Origin: Rhodohalobacter sp. 614A | Lineage (GTDB): Bacteria > Bacteroidota > Rhodothermia > Balneolales > Balneolaceae | Length of the DNA: 64,000 nucleotides | Assembly: GCF_021462415.1 (NCBI RefSeq) | Contig: NZ_JAKEDS010000002.1 | Coordinates: 620,001-684,000 of the forward strand | Direction of reading: 5' to 3' | Part shown: piece by piece, positions 18,963 through 27,539 of the stretch | Layout of the letters: every line of letters begins with the position of its first letter | Numbering within the stretch: the first letter of the stretch is position 1 | Made by a program: the position numbers and the translations under genes | The notes under the pieces: model-generated | Told to the model about the DNA's origin: nothing | Seen by the model: the letters and a program-made list of their open reading frames with translations, nothing else | The model's database searches: none

Positions 18963-20115
18963 GAAGATCAAACAAAAAGTATTTCATTCGCTGCCATATA
19001 TCGGTGTGCTGTTTATGATACTTTTTTTAACTACTCTCATACCGGCACTTTACTTTCAAAGCGAGAGTAATATGGAGATAAGTTTTTGGTTTGTCAGGGC
19101 ATTTTTAATTGCGATAACTCCAATTCTATTTATTCCGGCTATCTATTGGATTTCAATAAAAAGGCCTATTCTCCAGAACTGGAAGAACATTCTACTGCAT
19201 GTAGTTTTAAGTGCTGTTTTCTGCTTCTTTTTCCTGCTGATATTTCAACTCACACTATTCTACTTATACCAGGGAAAAAATTTCCTGGCACTTGCCCTGG
19301 AAAGTATTACCAATATTTTAACGCGCCAGTTTTTCTCTGTTGGAACCATACTTTTCTTTGGCTATTGGGGAATTGTGGTTCTTTTTGGCCTGAAAAGATA
19401 TTATGAAGAAGTGGATGACGTGCAGCGAAAAGCCAATGAAATTCAATCTCAGCTTGAACAGGCAACTCTTTCCAGCCTGCAGGCTCAGCTGAAGCCACAT
19501 TTTTTATTTAACACCTTAAGCATGGTTGACCAGATGCTTACTGAAAATCCCTCACAAGCTGTTGCCATGGTTGACAAACTGGAGAGACTGCTTCGAAATA
19601 CTTTCGATCGCAATAACTCTGAGAGTTGTACCATAGAAGAAGAGGTCGAATTTCTTAAAAAATACCTGTCGATTGAGGAGAACAGATTTCAGGACCGGTT
19701 AACGGTTGAATATTCGATCTCCGATAGTACTGAAAATATTATGATTCCACGTTACCTATTACAGCCGCTGGTTGAGAATGCCATTGTGCATGGGGTCGGT
19801 AAGACGATTCAGAAATCTGTAATTTTGATAAAATCTGAATTTTTAGCTGACCAGCTGGTTCTTTCTGTAGAAAATAACGTATCAAGCTTTCGAAGTTTCA
19901 GGCGGGAAAGGTCAAAGGGAATCGGGTTGAATAATGTGGAAAAACGTATTCATATATATTTTGGTGAAGACGCCAGGTTAAACGTATTAAGTTCAAAAGC
20001 CGATGTTTTTAAAAGCAGGATCCTGATCCCTAAAAAGTATTTGTTGGATCAGCAAACAGAGAAAGCAAGAGACCGTTCTTCAAAACCTCAATATCATAAA
20101 TCTCTAAAGCTATGA
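18955..20115 (+). CDS. LytS-type sensor histidine kinase
   Basis: A 386-residue membrane kinase with four N-terminal membrane segments (about 12-34, 44-65, 78-105, 122-145), a coiled coil, and the His_kinase motif LQAQLKPHFLFNTLSMV (His182). The ATP domain has LLQPLVENAIVHG and a GIGLNNVEKRI glycine motif. All residues missing from the preceding paralogue are present here. It overlaps that gene by 8 bases and the response regulator by 4 (ATGA). It should phosphorylate the LytTR regulator downstream. Confidence 0.93.
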   Translation: MPEKIKQKVFHSLPYIGVLFMILFLTTLIPALYFQSESNMEISFWFVRAFLIAITPILFIPAIYWISIKRPILQNWKNILLHVVLSAVFCFFFLLIFQLTLFYLYQGKNFLALALESITNILTRQFFSVGTILFFGYWGIVVLFGLKRYYEEVDDVQRKANEIQSQLEQATLSSLQAQLKPHFLFNTLSMVDQMLTENPSQAVAMVDKLERLLRNTFDRNNSESCTIEEEVEFLKKYLSIEENRFQDRLTVEYSISDSTENIMIPRYLLQPLVENAIVHGVGKTIQKSVILIKSEFLADQLVLSVENNVSSFRSFRRERSKGIGLNNVEKRIHIYFGEDARLNVLSSKADVFKSRILIPKKYLLDQQTEKARDRSSKPQYHKSLKL

Positions 20116-20870
20116 TTCGGGTAATTGTCGTTGATGACGAAAAACACGCACGTAACAAGCTTGCCAATTTGTTAGCTGGTTACGCTGATCTGGACGTGGT
20201 TTCAGTCTGTAAAAACGGTCTTGAAGCTATAAATGAAATCAATAGTAAAAATCCTAACTTGGTTTTCCTGGATATCGAAATGCCTGAAATTGACGGTTTT
20301 CAGGTAATTGAAAATATTGAGTGCGATCCGCTTCCATATATAATATTTGTTACTGCTTTCAGCCATTATGCGGTAAAAGCGTTTGAAGTTGAAGCGCTGG
20401 ACTATATTCACAAACCCATTGACAGGGCTCGAATCAAAAAAAGTATGGACCGATATTTTAAAGTGGCCAGCAATAATGGAAGTATGGATGAGTATGAAGA
20501 GCGCGTTCGAACCGTTTTGAGAGAGGTTGAGAACCACAAATGGCTGGAAAGATTTATCGTAAAGAAATCGGGAGAATATTTCCTGGTGAATGCCAATGAT
20601 GTTTTTTGGATTGAAGCTGACGGCAATTACATAAATATCGTAACGAGTGATTCAAAATACTTTGTAAGGCATACTTTAACCGGGTTTGAAAACCATTTGG
20701 ATTCAGCGCAGTTCTTTCGAATTTCACGATCCGTTATTGTTAATATCGATTGGATTTCAAAAATCGAAGATCATCATTATGGGAATTTTATGATTCAGAT
20801 GAAAAACGGTTCAAAGCTGAAAATGAGCAAGAATTACAGGGGAATACTGGAAGAATTCAAAAACTTTTAG
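20112..20870 (+). CDS. LytTR-family response regulator
   Basis: A 252-residue regulator. The receiver (residues 1-120) has VVDDEKHARNKL, acceptor Asp54 in FLDIEMPEIDGFQVI and DYIHKP; the LytTR DNA-binding domain (about 150-250) has RFIVKKSGEYFLV, DVFWIEADGNYINI and FFRISRSVIVNIDWI. LytTR proteins bind pairs of direct repeats spaced about two turns apart; the TTCRTCAC repeats before this operon and before susC are the obvious candidates. Expected to respond to the tandem kinases upstream. Confidence 0.93.
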   Translation: MIRVIVVDDEKHARNKLANLLAGYADLDVVSVCKNGLEAINEINSKNPNLVFLDIEMPEIDGFQVIENIECDPLPYIIFVTAFSHYAVKAFEVEALDYIHKPIDRARIKKSMDRYFKVASNNGSMDEYEERVRTVLREVENHKWLERFIVKKSGEYFLVNANDVFWIEADGNYINIVTSDSKYFVRHTLTGFENHLDSAQFFRISRSVIVNIDWISKIEDHHYGNFMIQMKNGSKLKMSKNYRGILEEFKNF

Positions 20871-20910
20871 GCCCAACATGTCAGGATTTAATCCAAGTAT
20901 TTTAAGTTTG

Positions 20911-20942
20911 ATGGATGTAAGCTGAGGCAATTTTACATCCAT
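20911..20942 (+). terminator. Inverted repeat after the LytTR gene, possible terminator
   Basis: A perfect 10-bp stem, ATGGATGTAA (20911-20920) with TTACATCCAT (20933-20942), and a 12-base loop, 41 bases after the regulator stop. There is no clear T tract, so it could equally be an operator. Confidence 0.4.
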
Positions 20943-20978
20943 GTACACTTTAAAGATTTAAACCATTTTTTAAATCTG

Positions 20979-21007
20979 TTCATCTCACCTCAAAGGGAGT
21001 TCGTCAC
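20979..21007 (+). promoter_or_regulatory. Operator-like direct repeat pair C before susC
   Basis: TTCATCTCAC (20979-20988, one inserted dinucleotide) and TTCGTCAC (21000-21007), 21 bp apart. The second copy is 89 bp before the susC start; the equivalent copy before the LytTR operon is 99 bp before its first gene. Confidence 0.58.
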
Positions 21008-21040
21008 ATTCTTTTTAAACCGGCCGGCGATATTCTCAAT

Positions 21041-21048
21041 TTGGTTTA
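21041..21048 (+). promoter_or_regulatory. Promoter -7 element of susC
   Basis: TTGGTTTA begins 34 bp after the end of the last operator repeat; in the LytTR operon promoter the equivalent TAGGTTTT begins 36 bp after its last repeat. A clear TTTG box is lacking at the -33 distance (TTTTT is there), which fits a promoter dependent on an activator. Confidence 0.45.
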
Positions 21049-21096
21049 TAGCTATTTCAATAAACCAAAACATTAATAAACCCAGAGGGTATTTCT

Positions 21097-24000
21097 ATGA
21101 TTAGAAAGATACTTCTATGTGGGATTCTTTTATTAATTCCATTCTCAATAGCACTTGCACAAACAGGCAGTTTAACAGGTAGAGTTACGGATACCGAAAC
21201 CGGTGAGGTATTACCCGGGGTGAATGTTTTAATTATGGACCTTGAACGGGGCGCTGCAACGAACGTGGATGGTGTTTATACCATCGAAAATATGCCTATG
21301 GGTACCTATTCAGTTAGATTTACCTATATAGGATATCGTCCGTTAACTGAAATGGTAAATATCTCGGCCGGCCAGAACACACTGAATGTGAGCCTTTCAA
21401 TAGAAAGCTATACTCTCAGTGATGTGGTCGTTACCGCAATGGGCCTTGAAAGGTCTGAGCGCTCGCTTGGATATGCCTCACAGCAAGTAAGCGGGGAGGT
21501 ATTGGAGGACGCTCAGGAATCGAATATGGTAAGTGCACTTGCCGGACGCACGGCTGGGGTGCAGATTAACAACTCAAGTGGACAACCTGGTTCATCATCC
21601 CGAATTATCATCAGGGGGAACTCGTCGCTGCTGGGCAATAACCAGCCACTGTTTGTTGTGGATGGCGTTCCCATCAGTAATGAGTCGGACGATAATATTC
21701 AAGGCTCAACCGTATTTACAGGTGGAACCTCAAACAGAGCCCTTGATCTTGACGCAAGTAATATTGAGTCAATGACTGTATTGAAGGGAGCCAGTGCTAC
21801 CGCATTGTATGGTTCGCGGGCTGCTAATGGTGCCATTATTATTACTACCAAAAGCGGTCAGGAAAATCAGAATCCTGTAATCACTTTTAATACATCTGTA
21901 GGATGGTCTGATACATATACCGATGGTTATCAATCGGAGTATCTGGGTGGTACCAACGGCTTTTACTATAATGGGCTGCCAGCGGATCGTGGAGGTTATA
22001 CAAACAATCCCGATGCCGGCGGGACACAGACCAGCCAGAGCTGGGGACCTCACAAGGATGAAGTGCCACAAGAAGTGCTTGATGATCTGGGTGTGGACCG
22101 GATTGAGACGTTCGACCCAAGAGAGCAGTTTTATGAAACCGGGGTGAACCTGAAAAATTCACTAAATCTGAGTGGTGGCACGAATAATTCAACATATTAT
22201 GCTTCAATCAGTAATACCAACCAGGATGGAACCGTGCCGGGCACTGATCTGGAGCGTACCAATGTGATGGCTCGTTTTGGAACTTCCTTAAGTGAAGATC
22301 TGAATGTGGAGACTTCGGTTAACTATATAAATACGTCCAACAGGTGGCTCGCAGAGGGAAATGGATCTCAGGTTTATTTGTACGGTCTGAATTTTACGCC
22401 TATTAATTTCGATCTGTCTCAGCCCTCAACATTTGAAGACGGCACACAGCGGAATTTTTCCACTTCATTTAACAATCCTATTTGGTTATCCGAAAACAAC
22501 GGTTTTACCAGTGATATAAGCCGGTTTATCGTAAACGGTAATATTACTTACAACATCTTGCCTTGGCTGAATGTTTCAGAGCGAATCGGAATCGATACCT
22601 ATACCGATCAGCGAAAAGGCGAAACTAATATCGGTACACGGGGAGTCCCCAACGGTAGTATGTATGATCAGGTGATTAAACGATCGGAAATTAATTCAGA
22701 CCTGATGTTTAATGCCAATTTTGATTTGTCACAGGACATCACTCTCGAAATGATGGTGGGCAATAATATCAATATCCGGGATTTCAGTTCGGAAGAAGTT
22801 ATAGGGACAGGCCTGAATATTCCCGGTTTCTTTCATATCTCAAATGCAAATTCAACAGTACCCAATGAAGATATCACCGAGCAACGGCTGGTAAGCTTGT
22901 TTTCAAGTGCAACAATCGACTATCAGGATATCGTTTATCTGACATTGACAGGCCGAAACGATTGGACGTCAACCCTTCCAACTAATGAAAACTCCTACTT
23001 TTACGGGTCAGCCAGCTTAGGATTTGTCCTTACGGATGCTTTCGAACTGTTTCAAAATACTTTTCTGTCGTACGCCAAACTTCGGGCCTCCATATCCCAG
23101 ATTGGTAATGATGCACCGGTATATTCCCTGTCCACAATCTTTATACAATCTGATCCAAGCGATGGAGTTCGGGGTGTGATCAATTATCCATTTAATAGTG
23201 TAAACGGGTATCGTCTGAGTACTTCGTTAGGAAATCCGGATTTGAAACCTGAAATATCCACCGAATATGAAATTGGCCTGGATCTTCGACCCTTCGAAGG
23301 CAGGGTGAGGCTGGATGGGGCTTACTATAACCGTAAAACTGTGGATCAGATCTTTGATATTCCCACTTCTTCAGCTACCGGTTATACCAGTCGGCTGACA
23401 AACGCCGGAGAATTGAGGAATTATGGGTTTGAGCTCTCTGGCGGGATCTCGTTGATCGAATCCAGAAATTTCCAGTGGGATGTGGATGTGAATTTTTCAA
23501 AAAATACAACTGAAGTGGTAGAATTTGCTCCCGGAGTGGAAAGTATTTTCCTCGGCGGATTCTCCAACCCTCAGATTCGCATTGAAGATACGAAAGATGG
23601 TTATGGAGTGATCTGGGGTATCCGTTATCAGCGCAATGATGATGGACAGTTATTAATCGGTGAAGATGGCCTGCCACTGGTAGCTCCAGACTTGGGACCG
23701 ATAGGTAATGTTTCTCCTGACTGGACCGGTAACCTGCGAACCAGTTTCAGCTTCAGGGGTATCAGTTTGTCGGCCTTGCTGGACAAACGCCAGGGCGGTG
23801 ATATCCTGAACTTTGATCAGTATTATTCCTCGTACTATGGAACGCATGAGGTAACAGCAGACCGCGGATCCACATATATTTTTGAAGGTGTAAATGCGGA
23901 AACCGGTGCCCCAAATGATATCGAAATTGTTCGTGACCAAAACTTCTATCAGGGTCACTACAGTAGTATCTATGAGAATTTCGTTGAAGATGGCAGCTTC

Positions 24001-24234
24001 CTGAAACTGAGGGAACTCAGTCTTTCCTATTCGCTTCCACAGTCAATGTTGGACCAACTTCCAATCCGTTCACTGAGAGTAACCGGAACAGGCCGTAACC
24101 TTTGGATTGATAGTGACTTTTCGTACAAAGACCCTGAAGGAAGTCTATTAGGCGCTGGAAATGCACAAGGATTTTATCACTCTGTAACGCCGAGTACGAG
24201 AAGTTTTGTGGTCAGTTTAAACATATCATTTTAA
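21097..24234 (+). CDS. susC: SusC/RagA-family TonB-dependent outer-membrane transporter
   Basis: A 1045-residue protein. Signal peptide to about residue 22 (ending ALAQ), then a carboxypeptidase-regulatory-like domain at about 25-105 (GRVTDTETGEVLPGVNV, GYRPLTE), the TonB plug at about 115-240 (LAGRTAGVQINNSSGQPGSS, GNNQPLFVVDGVPIS, ASATALYGSRAANGAIIITTK) and a long barrel ending in VVSLNISF with the terminal Phe. SusC proteins import oligosaccharides or peptides together with a SusD lid. The gene follows the LytTR regulator and putative operators. The ribosome-binding site is AGAGGG. The substrate is not evident: no glycosidase or other hydrolase is adjacent. Confidence 0.95.
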   Translation: MIRKILLCGILLLIPFSIALAQTGSLTGRVTDTETGEVLPGVNVLIMDLERGAATNVDGVYTIENMPMGTYSVRFTYIGYRPLTEMVNISAGQNTLNVSLSIESYTLSDVVVTAMGLERSERSLGYASQQVSGEVLEDAQESNMVSALAGRTAGVQINNSSGQPGSSSRIIIRGNSSLLGNNQPLFVVDGVPISNESDDNIQGSTVFTGGTSNRALDLDASNIESMTVLKGASATALYGSRAANGAIIITTKSGQENQNPVITFNTSVGWSDTYTDGYQSEYLGGTNGFYYNGLPADRGGYTNNPDAGGTQTSQSWGPHKDEVPQEVLDDLGVDRIETFDPREQFYETGVNLKNSLNLSGGTNNSTYYASISNTNQDGTVPGTDLERTNVMARFGTSLSEDLNVETSVNYINTSNRWLAEGNGSQVYLYGLNFTPINFDLSQPSTFEDGTQRNFSTSFNNPIWLSENNGFTSDISRFIVNGNITYNILPWLNVSERIGIDTYTDQRKGETNIGTRGVPNGSMYDQVIKRSEINSDLMFNANFDLSQDITLEMMVGNNINIRDFSSEEVIGTGLNIPGFFHISNANSTVPNEDITEQRLVSLFSSATIDYQDIVYLTLTGRNDWTSTLPTNENSYFYGSASLGFVLTDAFELFQNTFLSYAKLRASISQIGNDAPVYSLSTIFIQSDPSDGVRGVINYPFNSVNGYRLSTSLGNPDLKPEISTEYEIGLDLRPFEGRVRLDGAYYNRKTVDQIFDIPTSSATGYTSRLTNAGELRNYGFELSGGISLIESRNFQWDVDVNFSKNTTEVVEFAPGVESIFLGGFSNPQIRIEDTKDGYGVIWGIRYQRNDDGQLLIGEDGLPLVAPDLGPIGNVSPDWTGNLRTSFSFRGISLSALLDKRQGGDILNFDQYYSSYYGTHEVTADRGSTYIFEGVNAETGAPNDIEIVRDQNFYQGHYSSIYENFVEDGSFLKLRELSLSYSLPQSMLDQLPIRSLRVTGTGRNLWIDSDFSYKDPEGSLLGAGNAQGFYHSVTPSTRSFVVSLNISF

Positions 24235-24255
24235 ACACATTAGGGATATAAGATT

Positions 24256-25731
24256 ATGAAAATCTCAAAGATAATATCAGTATTTCTATTAACAACAGTT
24301 CTGCTGTTTGTATTTGGATGTGAAGATTTTTTAGATGTAAATACGGACCCAACGGCACCCTCAAATGTGCCTCCCAATCTGCAGCTTTCAGGGTTGCTTG
24401 GAACGTTTAGTTATGAGATAATCGGCAACGATCCTGCTCGAACCACCAATCGGTGGGTACAGCAGCTTTCATGGACTGGTTTTCCTCCCTCTTCGGATAA
24501 TTATGATTTCGATGAGTCGGGGCCCAATAACTTTTGGGATTCTACCTATACACGGGTTTTGAACAATGCCAGGGAAATGGAACAAAAAGCCGAGGAGAAC
24601 GGCAATCCGGCTTACTCAGGAATTTCAAAAATAATCCAGGCTTGGACATTTGCCATTTTGACGGATCTGTGGAACGAAATTCCTTACAGCGAAGCATTTG
24701 ATCCTGCAAATACAACGCCGGATTACGATAATCAGGAGTTCATGTATGGAGAGATTATGAGATTGCTTATTTCTGCCCTGGAAAACTTAGCAGAGCAAAG
24801 TCCGGCACCGCCGGGAAATGATGATCTGCTCTATGGAGGTGACATGGACAAATGGAAACGGCTTGCATACACCTTGATAGCTCGTTATGAACTGAGGCTT
24901 ACAAACGCCCCCGGCCACACTGCCGAAAATCAGGCCAATGCAGCTCTTGATGCACTCCAAAATGGGTTTACAAGTAATGATGACGATGCAGATTTCCAGT
25001 ATTTCAATAATGATGGAGAAGAAAATCCATGGTACCAGTTTGCCATTGACGGTAAATGGGATACCCGTGATCAGCTCAGTGCACATTACATCAATCTGCT
25101 GCAGGATCTTAACGATCCACGGTTGTCTATTCAAGCGCGGCCTGTAGGAGCTGTAGACAACAATGGTCTGGTGGCCGGTTTCGATCCGGATATGGTGGAG
25201 TACACAGGGAATCTAAATGGAGAGGATGGCGGTGGTGCCAGTAATTTTTCATCTATCGGTACCTTTTACAGTGCTCCCGATGCTCCGCTCACCTGGTTCA
25301 GCTATGCGGAAGCCAAGTTTATTGAGGCTGAAGCAATCTATATTACTCAGGGTGCAGAAGCTGCCCAAGCTGTTTATGAAGATGCAATACGTGCTTCGAT
25401 GGATAAACTGGATGTTGATCAGGGAGATGTTGACACCTATATCACATCGCTTTCGCTGCTGTCAGTAGCAATGGATCCGCTCGAAGAGATCATCACACAG
25501 AAATATATCGCCAATTTCTTATCTCTTGAAAATTTCAATGACTGGCGACGAACAGGCTATCCTGAACTTGAGGCTGCAGTCGATGCGGTAACTCCTTCAG
25601 ACCAGATTCCGGTGCGATATCCATATCCCAGTTCTGAGCTACAGAATAATGCAGATAATGTATCCCAAACCGGTGTTCCTGTTGGTTTCGAATCGCTGGT
25701 CATAAATGTGTGGTGGGACTCCGCAAATTAA
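24256..25731 (+). CDS. susD: SusD/RagB-family substrate-binding lipoprotein
   Basis: A 491-residue surface lipoprotein. The lipobox VFGC is near residues 19-22 and is followed by the family's EDFLDVNTDPTAPSN start. The helical SusD segments are visible (AWTFAILTDLWNEIPYSEAF, KRLAYTLIARYELRL, WFSYAEAKFIEAEAIY, and the C-terminal NDWRRTGYPEL, IPVRYPYPSSE). It lies 21 bases after susC and forms the lid of the same transporter. The sequence belongs to the SusD-like group often paired with peptide or unknown-substrate SusC proteins. A terminator-like hairpin lies about 100 bases after the stop. Confidence 0.95.
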   Translation: MKISKIISVFLLTTVLLFVFGCEDFLDVNTDPTAPSNVPPNLQLSGLLGTFSYEIIGNDPARTTNRWVQQLSWTGFPPSSDNYDFDESGPNNFWDSTYTRVLNNAREMEQKAEENGNPAYSGISKIIQAWTFAILTDLWNEIPYSEAFDPANTTPDYDNQEFMYGEIMRLLISALENLAEQSPAPPGNDDLLYGGDMDKWKRLAYTLIARYELRLTNAPGHTAENQANAALDALQNGFTSNDDDADFQYFNNDGEENPWYQFAIDGKWDTRDQLSAHYINLLQDLNDPRLSIQARPVGAVDNNGLVAGFDPDMVEYTGNLNGEDGGGASNFSSIGTFYSAPDAPLTWFSYAEAKFIEAEAIYITQGAEAAQAVYEDAIRASMDKLDVDQGDVDTYITSLSLLSVAMDPLEEIITQKYIANFLSLENFNDWRRTGYPELEAAVDAVTPSDQIPVRYPYPSSELQNNADNVSQTGVPVGFESLVINVWWDSAN

Positions 25732-25832
25732 CAGCATTCGCGATCATGTTTAATAATTGAAAGGTGGGAATGTGAAAGTGGCATTTTCCCTCAAAGGGTA
25801 AAGTAGCTATGTTTTACTTTTCATACATAAAA

Positions 25833-25866
25833 AAAGGACTAACCAGCGCGAGCTAATTAGTCCTTT
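25833..25866. terminator. Rho-independent terminator, usable on both strands
   Basis: AAAGGACTA (25833-25841) pairs with TAGTCCTTT (25858-25866) and is followed by AATTTTTT; A-rich sequence also precedes it. It could end susCD transcripts, and also has the position, relative to the tRNA remnant at 25874, that a minus-strand tRNA terminator would have. Confidence 0.75.
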
Positions 25867-25873
25867 AATTTTT

Positions 25874-25890
25874 TGGCTCCCCAGGCTGGA
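25874..25890 (-). pseudogene. tRNA 3'-end fragment including CCA
   Basis: Read on the minus strand, TCCAGC CTGGGGA G CCA is the 3' half of a T stem, a seven-base acceptor strand, discriminator G and CCA. The 15 bases 25876-25890 match the 3' end of the intact tRNA-Asn (27356-27370) with one mismatch. The rest of the tRNA is missing. This is how the duplicated end of an element inserted in a tRNA gene looks, although conserved tRNA sequence alone could give a match this short. Confidence 0.55.
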
Positions 25891-25904
25891 CGAGGAAGAT
25901 TTAA

Positions 25905-26498
25905 GCGATCGCTATAGAGCTCAAACTCCGAACTGTTTTGAGTTTAGTGGAGGTTGGGCGTGAGCTGCTTCAGGATAGCGCAAATATTGATGAAGCATTA
26001 ACGACGGCGTTTGTTGGGACCATCAACCAAGCTGTTTTGGATGCTACGTTTACCGGCGCTGGTGGAAAGACCCCATGGCAACAATTATCAGGCAAACAGA
26101 AGAATATACTAACGGCGGGAATCCCGATTGGTCACATTTTGTCAAAGCATCTCGAACGCTTCACGATAATAACGTTCCTGAGGATGCACGCTCGTTTATG
26201 TATGCGCCGGCTGTATGGGAAACTTTGGCATTAACTGAGGATGATAATGGCCGGTATCAAGACGCGCCGTCTTTCATCCGGAATATAACAGGGTTTACCC
26301 CTTCGGGTGTTGCAGAGGGTGAAGCCTATGCCGGGGACTTCTCAAATGTGGTATACGGATAGGAAATATTACTCTGGAACAGCATCAAGGAGTTTCAGCC
26401 AGAAAGTACGCAAGTGTGTGTGGCTGGCAGCTGCGCGGTTGGATATTGCAGTATTCAGGCCAAATGCATTGGTGCGAATTGAGGAAGCTTCTGCATAA
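25905..26498 (+). pseudogene. Broken HK97-type phage major capsid protein gene
   Basis: Three stretches in two frames together give the central and C-terminal part of an HK97-fold major capsid protein. The first (from 25905) reads ELKLRTVLSLVEVGRELLQ and goes on to VLDATFTGAGGKTP; the second (about 26075-26355) has GGNPDWSHFVKA, FMYAPAVWETLA and GDFSNVVYG; the third, back in the first frame (about 26353-26498), has DRKYYSG and ends FRPNALVRIEEAS. The split motif GDFSNVVYG/DRK is the family's late signature. The N-terminal third is missing and at least two frameshifts are present, so no functional capsid can be made. Independent ORFs in this stretch are fragments of this one gene. Confidence 0.8.
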
Positions 26499-26665
26499 GA
26501 ACTTATTCATCGGAAGTTGAAAAACTTCCATTCTCGTCTGCGATATCGGACTGGCTATAAAGCCTTTCCGGTATCGCTTTTATTTATAGATTTGACAACA
26601 AATATTGTCACTTTCCGTTTTGATTATGTACATTATGTACAAATCGTACAAAATGAGGTGTAATT
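26499..26665 (+). promoter_or_regulatory. Toxin-antitoxin promoter region with three GTAC half-sites
   Basis: GTAC occurs at 26628, 26637 and 26646, each 9 bp apart, forming two overlapping palindromes (TGTAC-N5-GTACA) just before the antitoxin start. A TTGACA box lies at 26592-26597. Regular half-sites fit cooperative autorepression by a Phd-type antitoxin. Confidence 0.6.
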
Positions 26666-26926
26666 ATGGATGTGAAAACTGTAAATAGCTCCAGTGCTCG
26701 ACAGTCCTTCTCCGATATTCTTAATGATAGTGGGTATGGAGGCCAACGGATCGTTGTCACTCGTAAGGGTAAGGCGGTTGCTGCCGTAGTACCTATTGAG
26801 GATCTTGAAGCCATTCAGGCTTTGGAAGATCACAAAGATGTTGAAGAAGCCAGACGTATTCTCTCAGATTCTAAGAGTGAATTTATTCCCTGGGAGCAAG
26901 CTAAAAAAGAGCTGATTAAAAAATAA
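26666..26926 (+). CDS. Phd/YefM-family antitoxin
   Basis: An 86-residue antitoxin. The N-terminal Phd/YefM DNA-binding fold is visible (VNSSSARQSFSDILND, RIVVTRKGKAVAAVVPIEDLE), followed by an acidic helical tail (KDVEEARRIL, FIPWEQAKKEL) that would wrap the toxin. Ribosome-binding site GAGGTG. The stop overlaps the toxin start by one base (TAATG). It should neutralise the RelE-like toxin and repress this operon through the GTAC sites. Confidence 0.92.
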   Translation: MDVKTVNSSSARQSFSDILNDSGYGGQRIVVTRKGKAVAAVVPIEDLEAIQALEDHKDVEEARRILSDSKSEFIPWEQAKKELIKK

Positions 26927-27189
26927 TGGCTTGGCAGGTAGAAATTGAGCGCAAAGCCCAAAAAGCTCTCAAGAAAATACCTAATCCATTCAAGTCGAAT
27001 ATTATCGAGGCAATTGATCGGTTGACGGAGGATGTAAGGCCTGTTGGAAGCAAGAAATTGAGAGGAGCAGAGGACCTATACCGAATTAGAGTAAATGATT
27101 ATCGAATTGTCTATCAAATTCATGATCAAAAACTGGTGGTGTTAATTGTCCGTATTGGTCACCGAAAAGATATTTATGAGGGGCTTTGA
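26926..27189 (+). CDS. RelE/ParE-family toxin
   Basis: An 87-residue toxin of the RelE superfamily: N-terminal VEIERKAQKALKKIP helix, KLRGAEDLYRIRVNDYRIVYQI core strands and the GHRKDIYEGL end. The LYRIRVNDYRIVY...GHRKDIY pattern is that of RelE-type mRNA interferases. It is translationally coupled to the antitoxin. The pair sits between a tRNA remnant and an intact tRNA-Asn and is the only intact cargo of the putative element. Confidence 0.92.
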   Translation: MAWQVEIERKAQKALKKIPNPFKSNIIEAIDRLTEDVRPVGSKKLRGAEDLYRIRVNDYRIVYQIHDQKLVVLIVRIGHRKDIYEGL

Positions 27190-27312
27190 AAGATTCTTAT
27201 CAATAATTCTTATTTAGTGAAGCATATCTATATCTAAAACCTTGTTCTTACAGAGCGCAATTAAACGAAAAGAAGGGGACAAGAAAAATGTTTTACCCTG
27301 TACAAATAAAAA

Positions 27313-27347
27313 AGCTCTAACCCATTGTTTTACAATTGATTAGAGCT
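27313..27347 (-). terminator. Terminator of tRNA-Asn
   Basis: AGCTCTAA (27313-27320) pairs with TTAGAGCT (27340-27347), with an inner ATTGT/ACAAT stem; on the minus strand it is followed by a T run. It lies 10 bases after the tRNA 3' end. Confidence 0.8.
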
Positions 27348-27356
27348 ATTTAACAG

Positions 27357-27428
27357 CTCCCCGGGCTGGATTCGAACCAGCGACCGATCGGTTAACAGCC
27401 GATTGCTCTGCCACTGAGCTACCGAGGA
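27357..27428 (-). tRNA. tRNA-Asn (anticodon GTT)
   Basis: On the minus strand a full cloverleaf can be folded: acceptor TCCTCGG with CCGGGGA, D arm with AGCTCAGTGG, anticodon arm around CTGTTAA (GTT, Asn), and T arm GCTGG-TTCGAAT-CCAGC. Discriminator G. CCA is not encoded. The fragment at 25874 carries the same 3' end. Confidence 0.95.
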
Positions 27429-27539
27429 GTGACATATAAATCTGTATTGAACTCGTTTTCGAAACAATAAGAAGTACCAAATATAAGGCCTTCTGAATTC
27501 AGATGTCAAGGAAAAAATGCACTAATTTTTTGGCAAAAA

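Noticed and set aside
25938-26362. Separate small genes within the capsid pseudogene
   Set aside because: Joined across two frame changes they give one continuous capsid-like sequence, so they are fragments of one broken gene.
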